Part shown: positions 1-11,702 of the stretch, one piece after another
How the letters are laid out: each line of letters begins with the position of its first letter
Position numbering within the stretch: the stretch's first letter is position 1
NCBI GenBank assembly: GCA_036867785.1
Contig: CP145419.1
Location: 992,001 to 1,056,000 of the forward strand
Origin: Plasmodiophora brassicae
Taxonomy: Eukaryota > Endomyxa: Phytomyxea > Phytomyxea > Plasmodiophorida
Reading direction: 5' to 3'
DNA length: 64,000 nucleotides
Notes under the pieces: generated by a model
Database searches by the model: none
Told to the model about the DNA's origin: nothing
Seen by the model: the letters and a program-made list of their open reading frames with translations, nothing else
Position numbers and translations under genes: made by a program

Positions 1-189
1 GCCTATCGCAACCAGACGGAGAAGGCCGCCCTTCATGTACGGGCTCGGTAACGGCGCCGATGCCGGCTTGCTCAACGGGTCGCACAATAGGCATCGAGAG
101 CATCCGTGATCGGATCGTTGTTGTTCCTTGCCGTCAAGTTCTCACGCGCGTCTCATCGACTACTGCCGCTTCTGATCACGGGGACGGCG

Positions 190-1709
190 ATGTCGGTGGC
201 CCAGTTCCTGGCCTTTACGTTGATTCGTCGTCGGCGAATTACGGCACCTCGGTACAAGTCTTCTACATCTGGTGGGTGCTGAAGACAAATGCTGTCTCCA
301 CCGGGACTGACCATCGTCCTAAGGCCTTTCTCGAGGCGTGGGATACGAACAGCTTCCTGATGAGGCGAGCCCGTTCAGCGCTGTTGTCGATGATCTTGGA
401 CCAGCGGCCCAGGACCTTCTCGAAGTCGACAGCCAGTTCATGGAGGTCGTATCGGCTGGATTGCGCGTACCTTTCTCTTTATTGATCAATTCCGTTCAGG
501 TCGACCGCTTGTCGATTCATTATCGCATCCACAGGCATGCATCGAGCTCGCAGGTCATTTGCCTGGTAGGAGCAATGACGCTTTCTGCTGTGTACGGCTG
601 TATTCTGACCGACCTCTGTAGTTGCATGGGTTTGGGGGCGGCGTCTTCGCCTGGCGACAAGTATGGGCGCAATTCTCCGAGATTGCAACCGTTGTCGCGT
701 TCGACAGGCCCGGGTACGTGGCACCCGATGTCTATCTGGGCACTCGAGGTTGACTCGTCGATAGCTTCGGACTCAGTTCACGGCCGTTCGGCAATGATCT
801 CCAAGCGCGGAAAGTGAACCCGTACTCTTTCCAGTATGCGGTCACGTTAACCCAGGCTGTGCTCGCGAACCTGGGCATCGATCGCGCCGTCTTCATTGGG
901 CACTGCACTGGTATGTTCAAGTCAACTGGCGTCGACGTTTTCCACCACTAAGTCTGCGTTGTTCAGGCGCGTCGCTAGCAATGACGCTGGCAATGGAGAG
1001 TCACCCGGGTTTAGTACAAGCGATTGGCCTGGTTTCGTTTACAGAAAGCACGACAATGCCGGCGTTCGTTCGGTATGTGTCCATCCCGAATGGCCCTCTC
1101 GTCCGCGCTGACGTTTGCCCCTTGTAGGTCCATGTTCCGCACGAAGCTCGGGAAAGCTGTCATTATTCAGCTTGTTCGCACTGAGCTTGCTCAGGTACGG
1201 TCCGAGCCGGTCCAACCTGACCTGCTGACTGACTCGACTGTCAGGTCACGCTGCGCCGATCCTGGTACGATCCATCTCGCATCCCCGATGACGTGATTCG
1301 AAATTACAATTCGAGCCTCATCCTTCGACATTGGTCGGAAGCATTGTGTATGCTCGGTCGTTATTTCCAGGGCTCTGCGTGTACTGATTTACGATGTCCT
1401 GTAGCTGAGATGGTTAACGTCGCTGAGCATCACCACTGCATGGACCGTTGCGGTGAAATCAAGTGCCCTGTTGTAATTATCCAAGGGACTGACGACAGAG
1501 TGAGGTTGTTTCGCACGCATCCAAAGGTCTCCATTCAACATGTTCTGTGGCAGCTTTCCTCTTGGGCCGAACAGAAACGGCTGGCGACGTCGTTGCGCGA
1601 ACGTGCCCACGTATCACGGGTCCCTTTCTGTGGGCACAATCCCCAAGAGGAACAACCTGCCGCATTCGTTGACGTTGTCCGCCGGTTTCTCCTTCCTGGC
1701 AATTCATAA
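190..1709 (+). CDS. Alpha/beta-hydrolase-fold protein with a GHCTG nucleophile elbow
   Basis: Putative hydrolase of unknown substrate. About nine exons join through 50-68 nt introns (for example 272-323, 446-499, 554-621, 714-764, 911-966, 1073-1127, 1195-1244). The spliced reading gives the strand-3 motif LHGFGG, then VVAFDRPGFGLS, then the nucleophile elbow GHCTG split by the intron at 911, then the acid loop IIQGTDDR and the catalytic-His loop PFCGHNPQEEQP near the C-terminus, all in the order of the family. The elbow carries Cys where most relatives carry Ser (GHSxG). Thiol nucleophiles are known in dienelactone hydrolases, so it may be active, but this is inference. I chose ATG 190 because it splices in frame into a conserved SPFS...LGPAAQ...VEV segment ahead of the core; a farther upstream start is possible. 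A convergent glutaredoxin gene lies 200 nt downstream. Confidence 0.8.
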
Positions 1710-1915
1710 TAGTAAAACCATTCCTGTCGACGGACGCGACGGTGTGGTCGTTAGTGGGTGGTCGGTTCGATCGAACGGAACCAGCAGACCAGGCGCCAAT
1801 GCTCCAGCTGCAGTCGCACAGCTCGGCCAACTTCCGATCGCTAGGGCGAGTGGGCACTACGAACACAGCAGGTCGTGTATGTACTGATGTGGTGAAGGGT
1901 GCGCGCGCATTGCAA

Positions 1916-2383
1916 TCAGTGCGATGACGATGCCATGGCCTTTCTGCGTTCCTCGACGAGTGGCAGGAACCGACCTTTGCTGTGCAGCGCGTGGACATCG
2001 TCACACCCACCGACGAATTTCCCAAACACTGTAGAAAACGACGTCGTCAGTGTTCAGGAATTCTTTTGATTACGAATGGTGAATATGGCACGAACGGAAT
2101 AGCTGAGGGATCGTACTGCATCCGGATCGCTGCTTGACGGCGTCCAAGACGGCGTCGCCATTCGGGACCTTGTCGACCTCGAAGACCTTGGCCGGGAGGT
2201 TGAGCGTGCTCAGCAGACTCTTCAGCTTCTTACAGTACTGTTGTCGCGATACGTTAGGCATGGCATGTACCCCCCCCCCCCCCCCCCCCCCCCCCCCCGT
2301 ACGCGTACCGGGCAATAGGTACCCGAGATGACGACAATCAGATCGCGGTCGATCGTCGACAGAACATCGTTGGCGGCCGCCAT
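1916..2383 (-). CDS. Glutaredoxin, dithiol CPYC type (copy 1)
   Basis: Cytosolic-type glutathione-dependent thiol-disulfide oxidoreductase, about 107 residues. Three exons on the minus strand: 2383-2309, 2237-2096 and 2028-1916. The first intron splits the active site exactly, exon 1 ending in SGTYCP and exon 2 beginning YCKKLKSLL, giving CPYC. Exon 2 carries the cis-Pro motif TIPQLF. Exon 3 carries the glutathione-binding motif KFVGGCDDV. Length and order match classical single-domain glutaredoxins; I see no targeting peptide. Intron 1 contains a 29-nt homopolymer. The next gene is a tandem paralogue with introns at the same places, so the pair arose by duplication. The donor of intron 2 reads GTTCG rather than GTACG. 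Confidence 0.9.
2270..2298. repeat. 29-nt poly-C run in glutaredoxin intron
   Basis: Uninterrupted run of C on the plus strand (G on the transcribed sense of the glutaredoxin gene), lying inside intron 1 just after its donor. It inflates an otherwise typical short intron. Length is prone to sequencing error. Confidence 0.95.
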
Positions 2384-2645
2384 CGACAGCAAACGCGTTA
2401 CGTATACTGGTTTCTGTGACGGATCGGTCCAACGTGTGGGTTAACAAAGCACCCTTTTCCACCCGACCACGTTAGAACCGAAATGCACTGGCTGAACGGG
2501 CGGCAAGATGCTGAATCACCGTTCGTGTCGGCGCCGACACGGTTGGGAAGAGGGGAGGGTATCTATTCGCTGTTTCTGAGGACCATACCCAGACACTTGT
2601 CCTCAGGCGCGACGATGCAAACACTACGTGTGTGTGTGTAGTAAA

Positions 2646-3144
2646 TCAAAGGGTTGCGGTCATCGGGGCTGTCTCCTCGCGTTCGCTTGGCTGCCATGAC
2701 TGGCGGCGCTGGTTGACCAGAACGAGGAACTTGCCCGAATCATGCAGACGATGGACATCGTCGCACCCGCCGACGAACTTGCCGCCCACTGTCCAAAGGC
2801 GACCGATCGTCAGGTACCGACAATGGCGTTGGTCGGGCGGTTCGAGTCCCGTACCGAACAGTTGCGGGACCGTGTTGCACTGCGAGACCTGGGACAGGGC
2901 GTTCTGCATCGCACGCCCGTCCTCGATTGCGTCCAGCTCGACGATACGCGCGTCGAGTTGCAACTTCTGCAGCAGAGCCTTCAGCTTGCTACAGTACTGG
3001 ACAGAGCAAAGCAGACAGATCGGTTAGGGGACCCGATCAGACCAGCTCCCATGCGCTACCACGTACAGGGCAGTACGTCTTCGAGAACATGACGATGAAC
3101 GCGCTCTGGACGATCTGCTGGATATCATCGACGGACGCCACCAT
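2646..3144 (-). CDS. Glutaredoxin, dithiol CPYC type (copy 2)
   Basis: Second glutaredoxin, head-to-tail with the first. Exons 3144-3067, 2996-2855 and 2788-2646. Exon 1 ends FSKTYCP and exon 2 opens YCSKLKALL, so the CPYC active site is again divided by an intron in the same phase. TVPQLF supplies the cis-Pro and exon 3 supplies GGKFVGGCDDV for glutathione binding. The C-terminal tail after the core is longer than in copy 1 and rich in Gln, Glu and Arg. The N-terminus (MVASVDDIQQIV) is soluble in character. Function is taken from the family: reduction of protein disulfides and glutathione mixed disulfides. Copy 1 uses SGTYCP and copy 2 SKTYCP, so the two have diverged upstream of the active site. 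Confidence 0.9.
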
Positions 3145-3328
3145 GGCTGGTGGTCGGGCACGCGTCTGGGTGCCTGCCGACGTCGTCCACGCCAACGAAA
3201 TGGGCGTCCCTTCGCCGCGGTGTCCGCACGGCGGCCGCCTCCCACGGCTCGGCTCGGGGTTCCCGTTGTTCCCCGACGGCTGCTATCTCTCATTGCCGCA
3301 ACGTGCGTCGCCTCGCTACTTCGACATG

Positions 3329-3676
3329 CTGCTGACCCCACGTCTTCTTCGTGCCAGGAAGGCTGCACGCACTGATGCGGCCAGTTCGTCTTCCAGTCAG
3401 ATTCCACCATCGAACAGCACCAGCCCATCGTCTCCAGTGCCCATCATCGACACTCCTGTCGTCGATCATACGCCAGAGGATTCCGATTCATCTGCTTCTC
3501 GTTCGTCGTATAACTTCCAGGTTACACATGATGCTGAATCCAACCAGCTGTCCACTGTCGATCCGCCCGATGCTGATGAGTGCCTTGCCGAGGTCGAGCA
3601 TGCGCGCCATCTTTGTGTGCTTCCGAGGGCCAATGCCATTGTGACGTCGTCCGTTGCATGGCCTACGAGCGGATAA
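3329..3676 (+). CDS. Possible small Ser/Pro-rich protein, unrecognised
   Basis: Open frame downstream of the glutaredoxin start, ending with a stop at 3676. The product would be Ser-rich (SSSSSQIPPS), acidic in the middle (HTPEDSDSSAS) and without a recognisable domain. The frame is open upstream to at least 3143, which would overlap the glutaredoxin start codon, so I use the internal ATG. No splice pattern, homology or codon signal supports it strongly; it may be chance reading in GC-rich DNA. Confidence 0.25.
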   Translation: MLTPRLLRARKAARTDAASSSSSQIPPSNSTSPSSPVPIIDTPVVDHTPEDSDSSASRSSYNFQVTHDAESNQLSTVDPPDADECLAEVEHARHLCVLPRANAIVTSSVAWPTSG

Positions 3677-4074
3677 GTTAACCATAAATGTTCGATGTTT
3701 GGTTGCATGTCCAAGCGCGGTGTTGAAGGCTCGTAGCCCTTCTACTGTAGCCGATATGCTGGCAGTGCAGAGGGCCTGACAAACCCGGGAAAGCGCTTTT
3801 CAACAACGCTGCCAGTTGCCATCAGCATCGGGCGGAAGGGCTTCTCTAAGCCCGGCCGTTCAATGTGTGTACCGAAATGCAATATGGATTAAGGTGGAAG
3901 ACGATGGATATACGACTTCTGTGCGAAGATACGCTAGCTGTACAGCTGTCTATAAAGAACAGCGTCTACTCCAGGCAGGATAGTGCAGCACGTCTCGTCT
4001 GATGTTAATGTAAACGATCTCCTAGGTACCGCTGCTGCTCTTGTTAAGCGGTGCCATCAGTGAGAAGGCCCGAG
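3677..4074. promoter_or_regulatory. Intergenic region with TATA-like box before the calpain-like gene
   Basis: No convincing gene in these 400 nt. A TATAAA hexamer at 3951-3956 lies 124 nt before the chosen ATG of the calpain-like gene and is the only promoter-like signal I can name. Confidence 0.3.
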
Positions 4075-7000
4075 ATGGGTTCGTTTTATAGCGTCCCGCT
4101 GGCCGACCGTGTCCCTGTCCCACGTTCGTTTCCACGTTTCCGCCATCCGTCTTGGTAAGCTGACGCTGTCTTGCTCAGTTTCCGTGCATGATGTGAGAAG
4201 GGCGGCTGCGGTTTCATTGGGTCGAACGTCCCGGTCGGTCATAACACAGACGGAATTCATTGCTGCCTTCAGCGCATTCCAACCGGCGCAGACGTGCGCC
4301 CTCCAGTTCACCCTGATGGACACCGACAGGGACGGACGCAATGATGCCCTGGAGCTCTTCGCTGCTCTTTACATCTGCTGTCGAGGCGGCACCCTCGACA
4401 AGTGTGAAGGTTGCTCTGCTCGTCATTGAACTAAACGTTCGCATCCTAATTCCTCCAATCACCAGGTCTCTTCTCCCTGTACGATTTCGACAACGACGGA
4501 CGACTGTCCCGTGCTGAGGTCATTCTCCTCGTGCGAGGCGCGCTCCGAGGCCTTGCCAAGATCTGCTCAGGTCGCATGCCGCGCCTTCCGTGTATCGAGA
4601 ACACGGTTACACAGGTCGTACACGGGAACTTCGACAGACCTGACGCTCGGGTACTGATCAAGCAGTGATCATTCCGCGCGCAGATGATCGGGTCGGACGA
4701 ACCAGATGCGCATCTGCTCCTACCGAAATTCGCGTCATGGTGCTCCCAATCGGCGTACGTCTTCTGCAGGTTCCATTGTCGCTGTTCCTGACGGTTCTCC
4801 GCGCAGAACCTTCGCTGCGCTGACGAACCCGATTGTGGACCAGCTCGGTGCAAATACACCGCCGGTCGCGACCGTTCAGCAGGTCGTGAGTACCGGGGGC
4901 GCCGGGTCACGATCTCTGGGTCGCATTTCGGGCTGCTGGACCGACGGCCTGAACGGTGGCATCAACTCGACCGATAACCCGCAGTTCCTGCTCCGGCTTC
5001 GGGTGCCGAAAGCGAAATCGCGGCTGGTGCCATGCACGATCATCCTCCAGCGAGTGGACGACGGTCCCCAGGCGCACCCATTGTACCTGTATGTGTTCAA
5101 GCGGGCGACGGGGTCAAGTCGATGCCCAGCAGGCATCACGCACCGGATGGTGGAATCGACTGGCCACCAGCTCGTTGAGGTCACTCAAGCGAGTCAGACA
5201 CGGGTGGCCGTCGTCAACGCAAAGCTGATGGGGGCCCCTGAATCCTATATCGTCATGCCGTGCCTACAGACGCCTGCCGTAAACGGCGCCTTCACCATCA
5301 GCGTCAAGACCAGCGCCTTAGTCCGCGCCGACATCACCCAGTTGCCAATCGTTCAAGTCCGGTATACTGGTGCCTGGTCAAGCGCCGCCACAGGCAAATG
5401 TCACGTCCTGCTACGTCTCCCACCCTTTCAACTCGCTAAGGTCGCTCTTATCGACCGCAACACCGAAGACGATCAGCAGGACGACAGTAATAGCGCGATA
5501 CGTTGCACATCTGTCAACACCAAATCCCAGGTCATCATCCGATCTGATCCGGTCAATCATTCCCAGGTCAGATGACAGAAACCCCCCAGTTATCGCTCGT
5601 AACGTCGTCCGGCAGGTGATGATTGATAACCGTTCCGGGGCGACTGACCAGGAGCTGTGGGTCCACCCAACCGCAAGTGCACGGAAGACGTCAGGCGCCT
5701 TCGACATCGTCGTTACGGCGTCGAACGATGTGAAAGGAAGGGCAACGCTGACTCCGGTGGCTGTCACGACGGTGGTTGGCGCCTGGGCCGCAGGGCACCC
5801 GTCGCAGATCCCGCAGATCCTGTTAAGGTTCCTATCGCCGCAGACCGGCCTGGCCCGCGTGCAGATCGCCCTGCACCGTACCGATGGGGGTCCCAAAGTC
5901 GGCATCGTCGTCTGCGTCTATCAAGTCACCGATCCGCTCACGATGGTACGCCTTCCCGCTGCACCTCTGTTCCAATCCCGATGTCCGTACAATGTGACGA
6001 ATGCCCAAACCGCACTAAGCCCCGTCTCGTAGATGCGGTGACTGACTCGGTTACGTTCGTGGTGACGCTGCCGACGACGCCATTGTTCGTCATCATGCCG
6101 CTCCTGGAGCGCTCAGACGTCAGCGGAACGTTCACGCTTGCGGTGCAGAAGCGGAATTTGAGGGTCGACGGCACCGTTGACGACATCGAGATTATCGACC
6201 CGTCTGCGTGCGTGACGATGCTTTCCTGTCGGTTATGAGGTTTCTGAGACACCTGAGCGCAGGTTGTCGACGACGGGGCTCCAGCTGCAAACGTTACCGT
6301 CGCCGTCGATGACGCGTCTTCGTGGGCGGTGGGACGCTGCCCAGGTCAGCCCGTGCCATGTCGACCACCCGCAGTTTCTGTTGAAGAGCAAGACGCCGAC
6401 CATGGTGCACATTGAGGTGGTCGCTGACACCGACCCCAACCATCCCGCTGATGGCCCGCACTTGTTCGTCTACCGGGGCCTGCAACGCGACGCTCGAAGG
6501 AAGTCACTGAATGACGTCGACCTGGTCGAGTCGTCGTCGCCGACCTCGTCGCGGACGTCTCTGACGCTTCGATACGAACCGCAAGACGTGTCGTCGTTTG
6601 TCATCGTCGTGGGGCGACGACGCCCAGGCCGCTTCGTGATCTGCGTCACCGCCAGCTGCGAAACAGTGTCGCTCACCGCTTTACCGCCTGCGCCCGCCAT
6701 CGTCCCCGTCGAGGGCCCTGGCAATGAACCGTCGGCGCCATCGACCTCCTACGCCGACGCCGTCAAGCGCTGCGAACGCGACGAGGCCGCCTTCGTCGAC
6801 GCCGCATTCCCACCGGGCCGGGCGGCCATCGGCGGCCCGGACCGGTTCGCCAGCTCCGTCCGCGGCTGGATGCGGATCGGCGACGTCTGCGACAGGTACG
6901 CCCTCGAATGGCCTATGTCCGGCAGTGCAGTCACGGCGTTTGTTGCTGCGCAGCCCGCGCCTGTCCGCCGACGGGGTTGCGTTCGAGGACATCCAGCTTC

Positions 7001-8301
7001 ACTGCCGGGACCTGTCGTTCCTCGTCCAGGCGTTGTCGGCGCTCGGCGTTCGCGCCGGTCGACTTGTCCGCCGCGCGTTCACCCCGGCGTCGTCGTCTGC
7101 ATCACCATGGGGTGTCTACAGCGTTCGCCTGCACGACTACCAGCGCCGGCACCCGGTCGACGTCGTCGTCGACGATTACATCCCGGTGGACGACATGCAC
7201 CGCCCATGTTTCGTTCGATGTTGCGACCCGAACCTGGTCTGGATCCTGCTGCTGGTGAAAGCGTTCGCAAAGATGCACGGGTCGTACTACGCGTTGTCGA
7301 CCGCCTCCAGGAACGACGACGCGGTTCCGATGGCGGTATACGCGCTGACAGGGGAAGCACCCGCCACGGTCACATTAGGGCTATCGGACGTTGACGACGA
7401 TCGTGTATGGCCCGCCGTGTACGATGCGACTCACGACGGCGGTGTTTGCGTCTGTTGTGTGCCGAGGCCTCCCTGGGAGCTGACCGAGCAGGGCATCCCG
7501 TTGCCCTGGCATCAGGGGTACGCCCTGGTGGACACGGTCCAATCGGGATCAGTCCGGTTGGGTGTTGTCCGACGCACCTGGGGCAGGCATGAACCATTCG
7601 AGGGGCGCTGGGCGCTCGGTTCGGACGCTTGGAACACGTCAGGCGACTCGAAGGCGTTTGCTGCTGACGAGATCGATCCGGTGTCGTTTTTCGTAGACCT
7701 CACCGAGCTCAGGAGAATGTTCTCCAGCGTTGTCCTATGCCCGATTCCACACGACATCAGTGGCCCGTTCGTGTACGAAACGATGCAAACGGGCGTGTTC
7801 CACGAAACGTTATCGGAGGGCACGGGACGCACCGGGAACCCTCAGTTCCTGTTCGCCGCTCGCCACGGCTCTGTCGCCATCTCGTTAAGGGTGCCGTTCG
7901 TTGAACTGCGCCACCGGCACCGGTTGTCGCTGACGTTGTGCCGCGTAACGTCCAAGACGCCGTTGCCGTTGAGCAAGATCGCCCCGGGGCAGGTCGTGGC
8001 ATGCTCCGCGGAACCTGTACCGGGCAGAGCGTCAACCACCAATCGCGACGGGGCACGTCTGGAAGTAACCCTACCGGTTCGGCGCAGTCACCGCCCGATT
8101 CTGTACGTCGTCATTGTCGGGTACGGCAGTTCCGGTGCCGAAGCGCCGTTCACGATCACAATGCAGTCGACGGAGCGGACGTTCTTGTCCAGGGTCGCCC
8201 ATGTTGACCAGAGGGCTTGCGATGACGTCCTTTCCAGATGCCTAGCGGACCCGTTGATCGTACCCGAACCTGAGAAACTGGCAACCTCAGCGCAGCGATA
8301 A
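4075..8301 (+). CDS. Calpain-like pseudoprotease with N-terminal EF-hands and multiple C2-like domains
   Basis: Large calpain-family protein predicted to lack proteolysis. Start MGSFYS fits an N-myristoylation site (Gly2, Ser6). Canonical EF-hand loops follow: DTDRDGRNDALE and DFDNDGRLSRAE, then a degenerate one. Introns at 4156-4201, 4410-4465, about 4615-4682 and 4756 join the EF region in frame to three C2-like (calpain domain III) modules marked by DNPQFLLRL, GAWAAGHPSQIPQ and GRWDAAQ...HPQFLL. The protease core follows (FVDAAFPP, VDVVVDDYIP, LVKAFAKMHGSY, RRTWG, EGRWALGSDAWN, DLTELRRMFSSVVLC), then at least one more C2-like module with TGNPQFLF. Aligned by eye, catalytic Cys (GDCW) is replaced in RDLSFL, His (GHAY) by HQGY, and Asn (RNPWG) by RRTWG. 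A scaffold or calcium-dependent membrane role is inference. EF-hands ahead of the core differ from vertebrate penta-EF calpains. Confidence 0.82.
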
Positions 8302-8491
8302 AATCGAAAAGCTGTACAACAGCGTCAGTAGAGAGTGGGAGACAGCCAAGAGCAAACGTGTACAAGTGTCCGAATCGGGCAAGGCGTGATTGACAGGTCG
8401 CTCGCCGTGACCACGCGGCTATAACTGGAATTGCAGCAAACGTGTTGCCTCTGCGGGGACCCCCGCGCTCGTTTACTGCATAGAATTGCCA

Positions 8492-11298
8492 TCACGTCGG
8501 GCCCATCAACTGGGACTTGCCCAGCTTGACGGTAACAGTGTCGGGGATCTCCACCAGGCGGTAGTGCATGTCGTGGTCCTCGACATAGAATCTGGGACAC
8601 ACGTCAGGGCGCAACGCGCTAGTGACGCATGCATTGCAGCAGACCTTTCTGCAAAGTGGTATGGTAGATCATTCTGCGTCTTTCTCTTGAACACGTTCAT
8701 CAAATGATACACGATCTGGAAACGGCGACATTGAGGCATATACTATTGCAACCCGACGAGATCGTTGTACCTCAAGCCGTTTCGAAGAAACGATGAAAAT
8801 GTCTACGACAAACAGCGTTTAAATCTGTTGCGCCCTTCGAGGAACCAGAGGCCTACCTTCCTCGTTACGGTGGTGGATCACAAAATGGTCCCCACATCGA
8901 CGAGACATGGTAACCTTGTCGATATCCTCGATCTTCATTATTCGCCTGGATTCCCAGCCCTTCGGCATCAACAGGTAGATGGCGTTGTTGGCAATCAGAA
9001 GAACGCGCTTCTCCCGGAAATTCCGATGGTTGATCTTCTCGATGCGATCGGAAAATAGGACTGTGGTAAACCATGAGTTGTCAGTGTTGTAGCGGATGAC
9101 CAGTAGTTGTACCCCTTTCATCTCCTTGAGAGAACATGATGTGGAGAACGGAAGGAGCGTCTTCTAGCCTCAAATAATCGCCCTGGAAAGCATCCGCACA
9201 CATCCGGTTGAACGGTGCCAGGTCGACATGCGGTTCCTAAGAAACGTTTAACCATCACATCTTACACGAACCGAATACCTCGTACAGCTGCTTTGCCGTT
9301 CCCGTTATTGACAACCATGAGCTGCATCTGAAGGGCGGTAATCTCATCACTGGACCGCCGCTTGTCTGACTCCAATGTCGCCGTTAGCCGGCGCTCCATC
9401 TCGACGTGGTCGACCTTGAGTCGGTCCAGTTGATTTTGCAGGTTGGAATTGATAACGTCCTTCTCGTCGATAACATTCTTCAAAGCGGTGATGTCCGCAA
9501 CGGATTGATTCCGCACAGACGTGATTTCCAGACCATGCAAGCGATTGCACCGCTCTAACGCAGTCGACATCCTACACGGATGGATTAAAGACGGTCAGGT
9601 TCAGAGAACAAAAACAGACATTACGTGTCTAGTGATACTTGGAGTTCTTTCCTGACCTGGTGCTCCTTGCGAAATTTGCTAAGGTAGTATTTTGCAAGTA
9701 CCTGTACGAAATCAGATACGGCAGCTCCAAACTCATGGCAGACATGCGACCAACCTTCGAAACCACACTGTGCAATGGCTCAACTGGGACGGACACAGTT
9801 TCCACTTTCACAATAGGAGTCGAATTGGCCCTAGCAGCGGCGATTAGATCGGCTTCGTTCTGTTTGGATCTAGCATCACATGGTTATTATTGCAAACACG
9901 TCGAAACGCGCGGAAGACCTACAGGGACAGGGCGGTCTTCATCTCCTCTAGACGACGCTGTGCATCAGCAAGGTCGTCGATCAGCTCCTTTTCGCGTTTA
10001 GCAAGCCTCTTCTCGCCTCGTTCGTGTCGCTTCACATTATCTTCCAAACTGGGTAACGAATATGTTCAGACACAACACTGTTGCAGAAACTCTGTGTGCG
10101 TACGCATTACCGTCGAATAATGTCATCCTGGTGTTTTCGTTCACGACTCACATCGCTTTCAGTTGCACGTAATCGTGCGATTTCATTTTCGAGTTCGATT
10201 CTGGACTATCGACTCAGTGAGCAAACACGTTGCGAAAAGAGCGTCAAATTGGATAGTACCTTCCGCAGGTCATCCGTGTCCTGACGCGACGCAGTGATTT
10301 CGTCGCAGAGCACCTTGATACGGTCTGCATTTGTCGAGTAAGACACCAGTGATAAACAAGGTCGCGTTAATCGCACCATCTTACTTTCTAACGACTTTTT
10401 CTCTTGCGACCATTGCTTTGTCAGGTGGTCGATTTCCTTCTCGAGCTCGGTAATGCGGTTGTTGTCGACAACAACACGGGGACCGGGCGACGGCGATGGC
10501 GGCGGTGGCGTCACATCGACTGTGGTTCGGCCGAACTTTCGACTGCACAGGCATTCCCCAATGTAGTCCAACTTATCCAGCATCGCCTGAAAGCCGTGCC
10601 GATCCTCTACCGCCGAAGGGTTGATGGGAGCGTCAATTCAATATTGCAGAGGGCGTACCATAACGTAACCGTTCCAGAAGCTCTTCGGCGCGTAATTCTC
10701 GACGAAGTTCCGCCTCCAGACGCCGTTCCAGTAGGTCGGTGCGCTCCACCAGGATATCCATGGCACCAGAGCGGCCTTTCGAACGAATCGTCACCTTCCT
10801 GCGTCTCGGTTCCGCGCTTTTCGCCCGGCGAACTTGCCGCGACCGAGGTGGGTCATTCGGAACACCCGGAGTGTGGTACTGCCGGCCATGGATCTTCTCG
10901 GTATGGAAGAACGGCCGGCAGTACTGTGACCCGGGAATGTGCTCGAAAAGCCGCGCTGACGGCGATGGGGATCGCGACCTTCGCGCCGTGACCGTCGTTG
11001 TGGTCGTGATGGTGGAGTTCATCGCATGGCGAATCCGTTGAATGCGATCAACCAGGTCCTGACGGGTGACGCGGACAGCGGAGACGCCCCCGCGTGTCAC
11101 CTGCTCGAATGCGGCCCGAAGCAACGCGTATAAATCCTTGACGTCGTTCAGCACCGCCCGCGGGACGTCGTCGCGATGCGCATCGATGGACAGTTCATCA
11201 AGCGCCGCGATCAGGTCCCGTAGCTGGCCGAGCTTGACGCCGGCAGCGTCGTCGACGCCGCCGTACATAAGGTCCTGCGACGCCGCCGACGTCGACAT
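8492..11298 (-). CDS. Coiled-coil protein with C-terminal myosin-TH1-like (PH-fold) domain
   Basis: Multi-exon minus-strand gene. The N-terminal part (from MSTSAASQDL) holds a helical segment, a Ser/Arg linker and a Glu/Arg helix (LERRLEAELRRELRAEELL). A 52-nt intron then leads to AMLDKLDYIGECLC, a Pro-rich linker, and several coiled-coil exons (ITELEKEIDHL; EKRLAKREKELIDDLADAQ; VIDEKDVINSNLQNQLDRL). The C-terminal exons, joined at about 9118-9065 and 8850-8760, read VLFSDRIEKINHR, EKRVLLIANNAIYLL, RRIMKIEDIDKVTMS, DHFVIHH, then FQIVYHLMNVFKR and end LGKSQLMGPT. This matches the lipid-binding TH1 fold of class I myosins (RxLLLT...YxL, I.KV.VS, FV+H), but no motor domain is present. A membrane-tethered coiled-coil role is inference. 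Some internal exon borders (9600-10200) remain approximate. Confidence 0.65.
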
Positions 11299-11702
11299 TC
11301 GCTGTCGACGATGTCGATCCCCCACCTCTCCCTGGATCGCGAACCCGTACCATCGCGTACGGCGATCCCGACGACGACCCGCAGCGCAACCGACATTTAC
11401 CCAAATGGCACGCGACAGCGGTGAACTGCACCGCCAAGACTGCACGCTGCGGTTCAGTCGTGAGGTATTTTTTGGTTCTTGGGGAAGGCCGAAGGCGGCT
11501 CCCTTTTGGGTTGTTCGCAGCAAGCCCGACAGTGTACCTGAGGGGCCCTAATCTATTTCTGGCACCCCCCCCCGTTCGGCCCCCCTGTGGAAGGGCGGCC
11601 AGTGCGGCAGAACTGAGCTGTTGCTGTACGTCGACGTCGTGCCGGACGATGGCGATCGCGCTCCCGGTGGTGCTGGGCCTGGTCTGGATGGCGCACGGGG
11701 CT

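Noticed and set aside
10876-10924. Inverted repeat with 12-bp arms around a 25-nt loop
   Set aside because: It lies inside a coding exon where SQYC and GRQYH are encoded symmetrically; no sign of a regulatory role.
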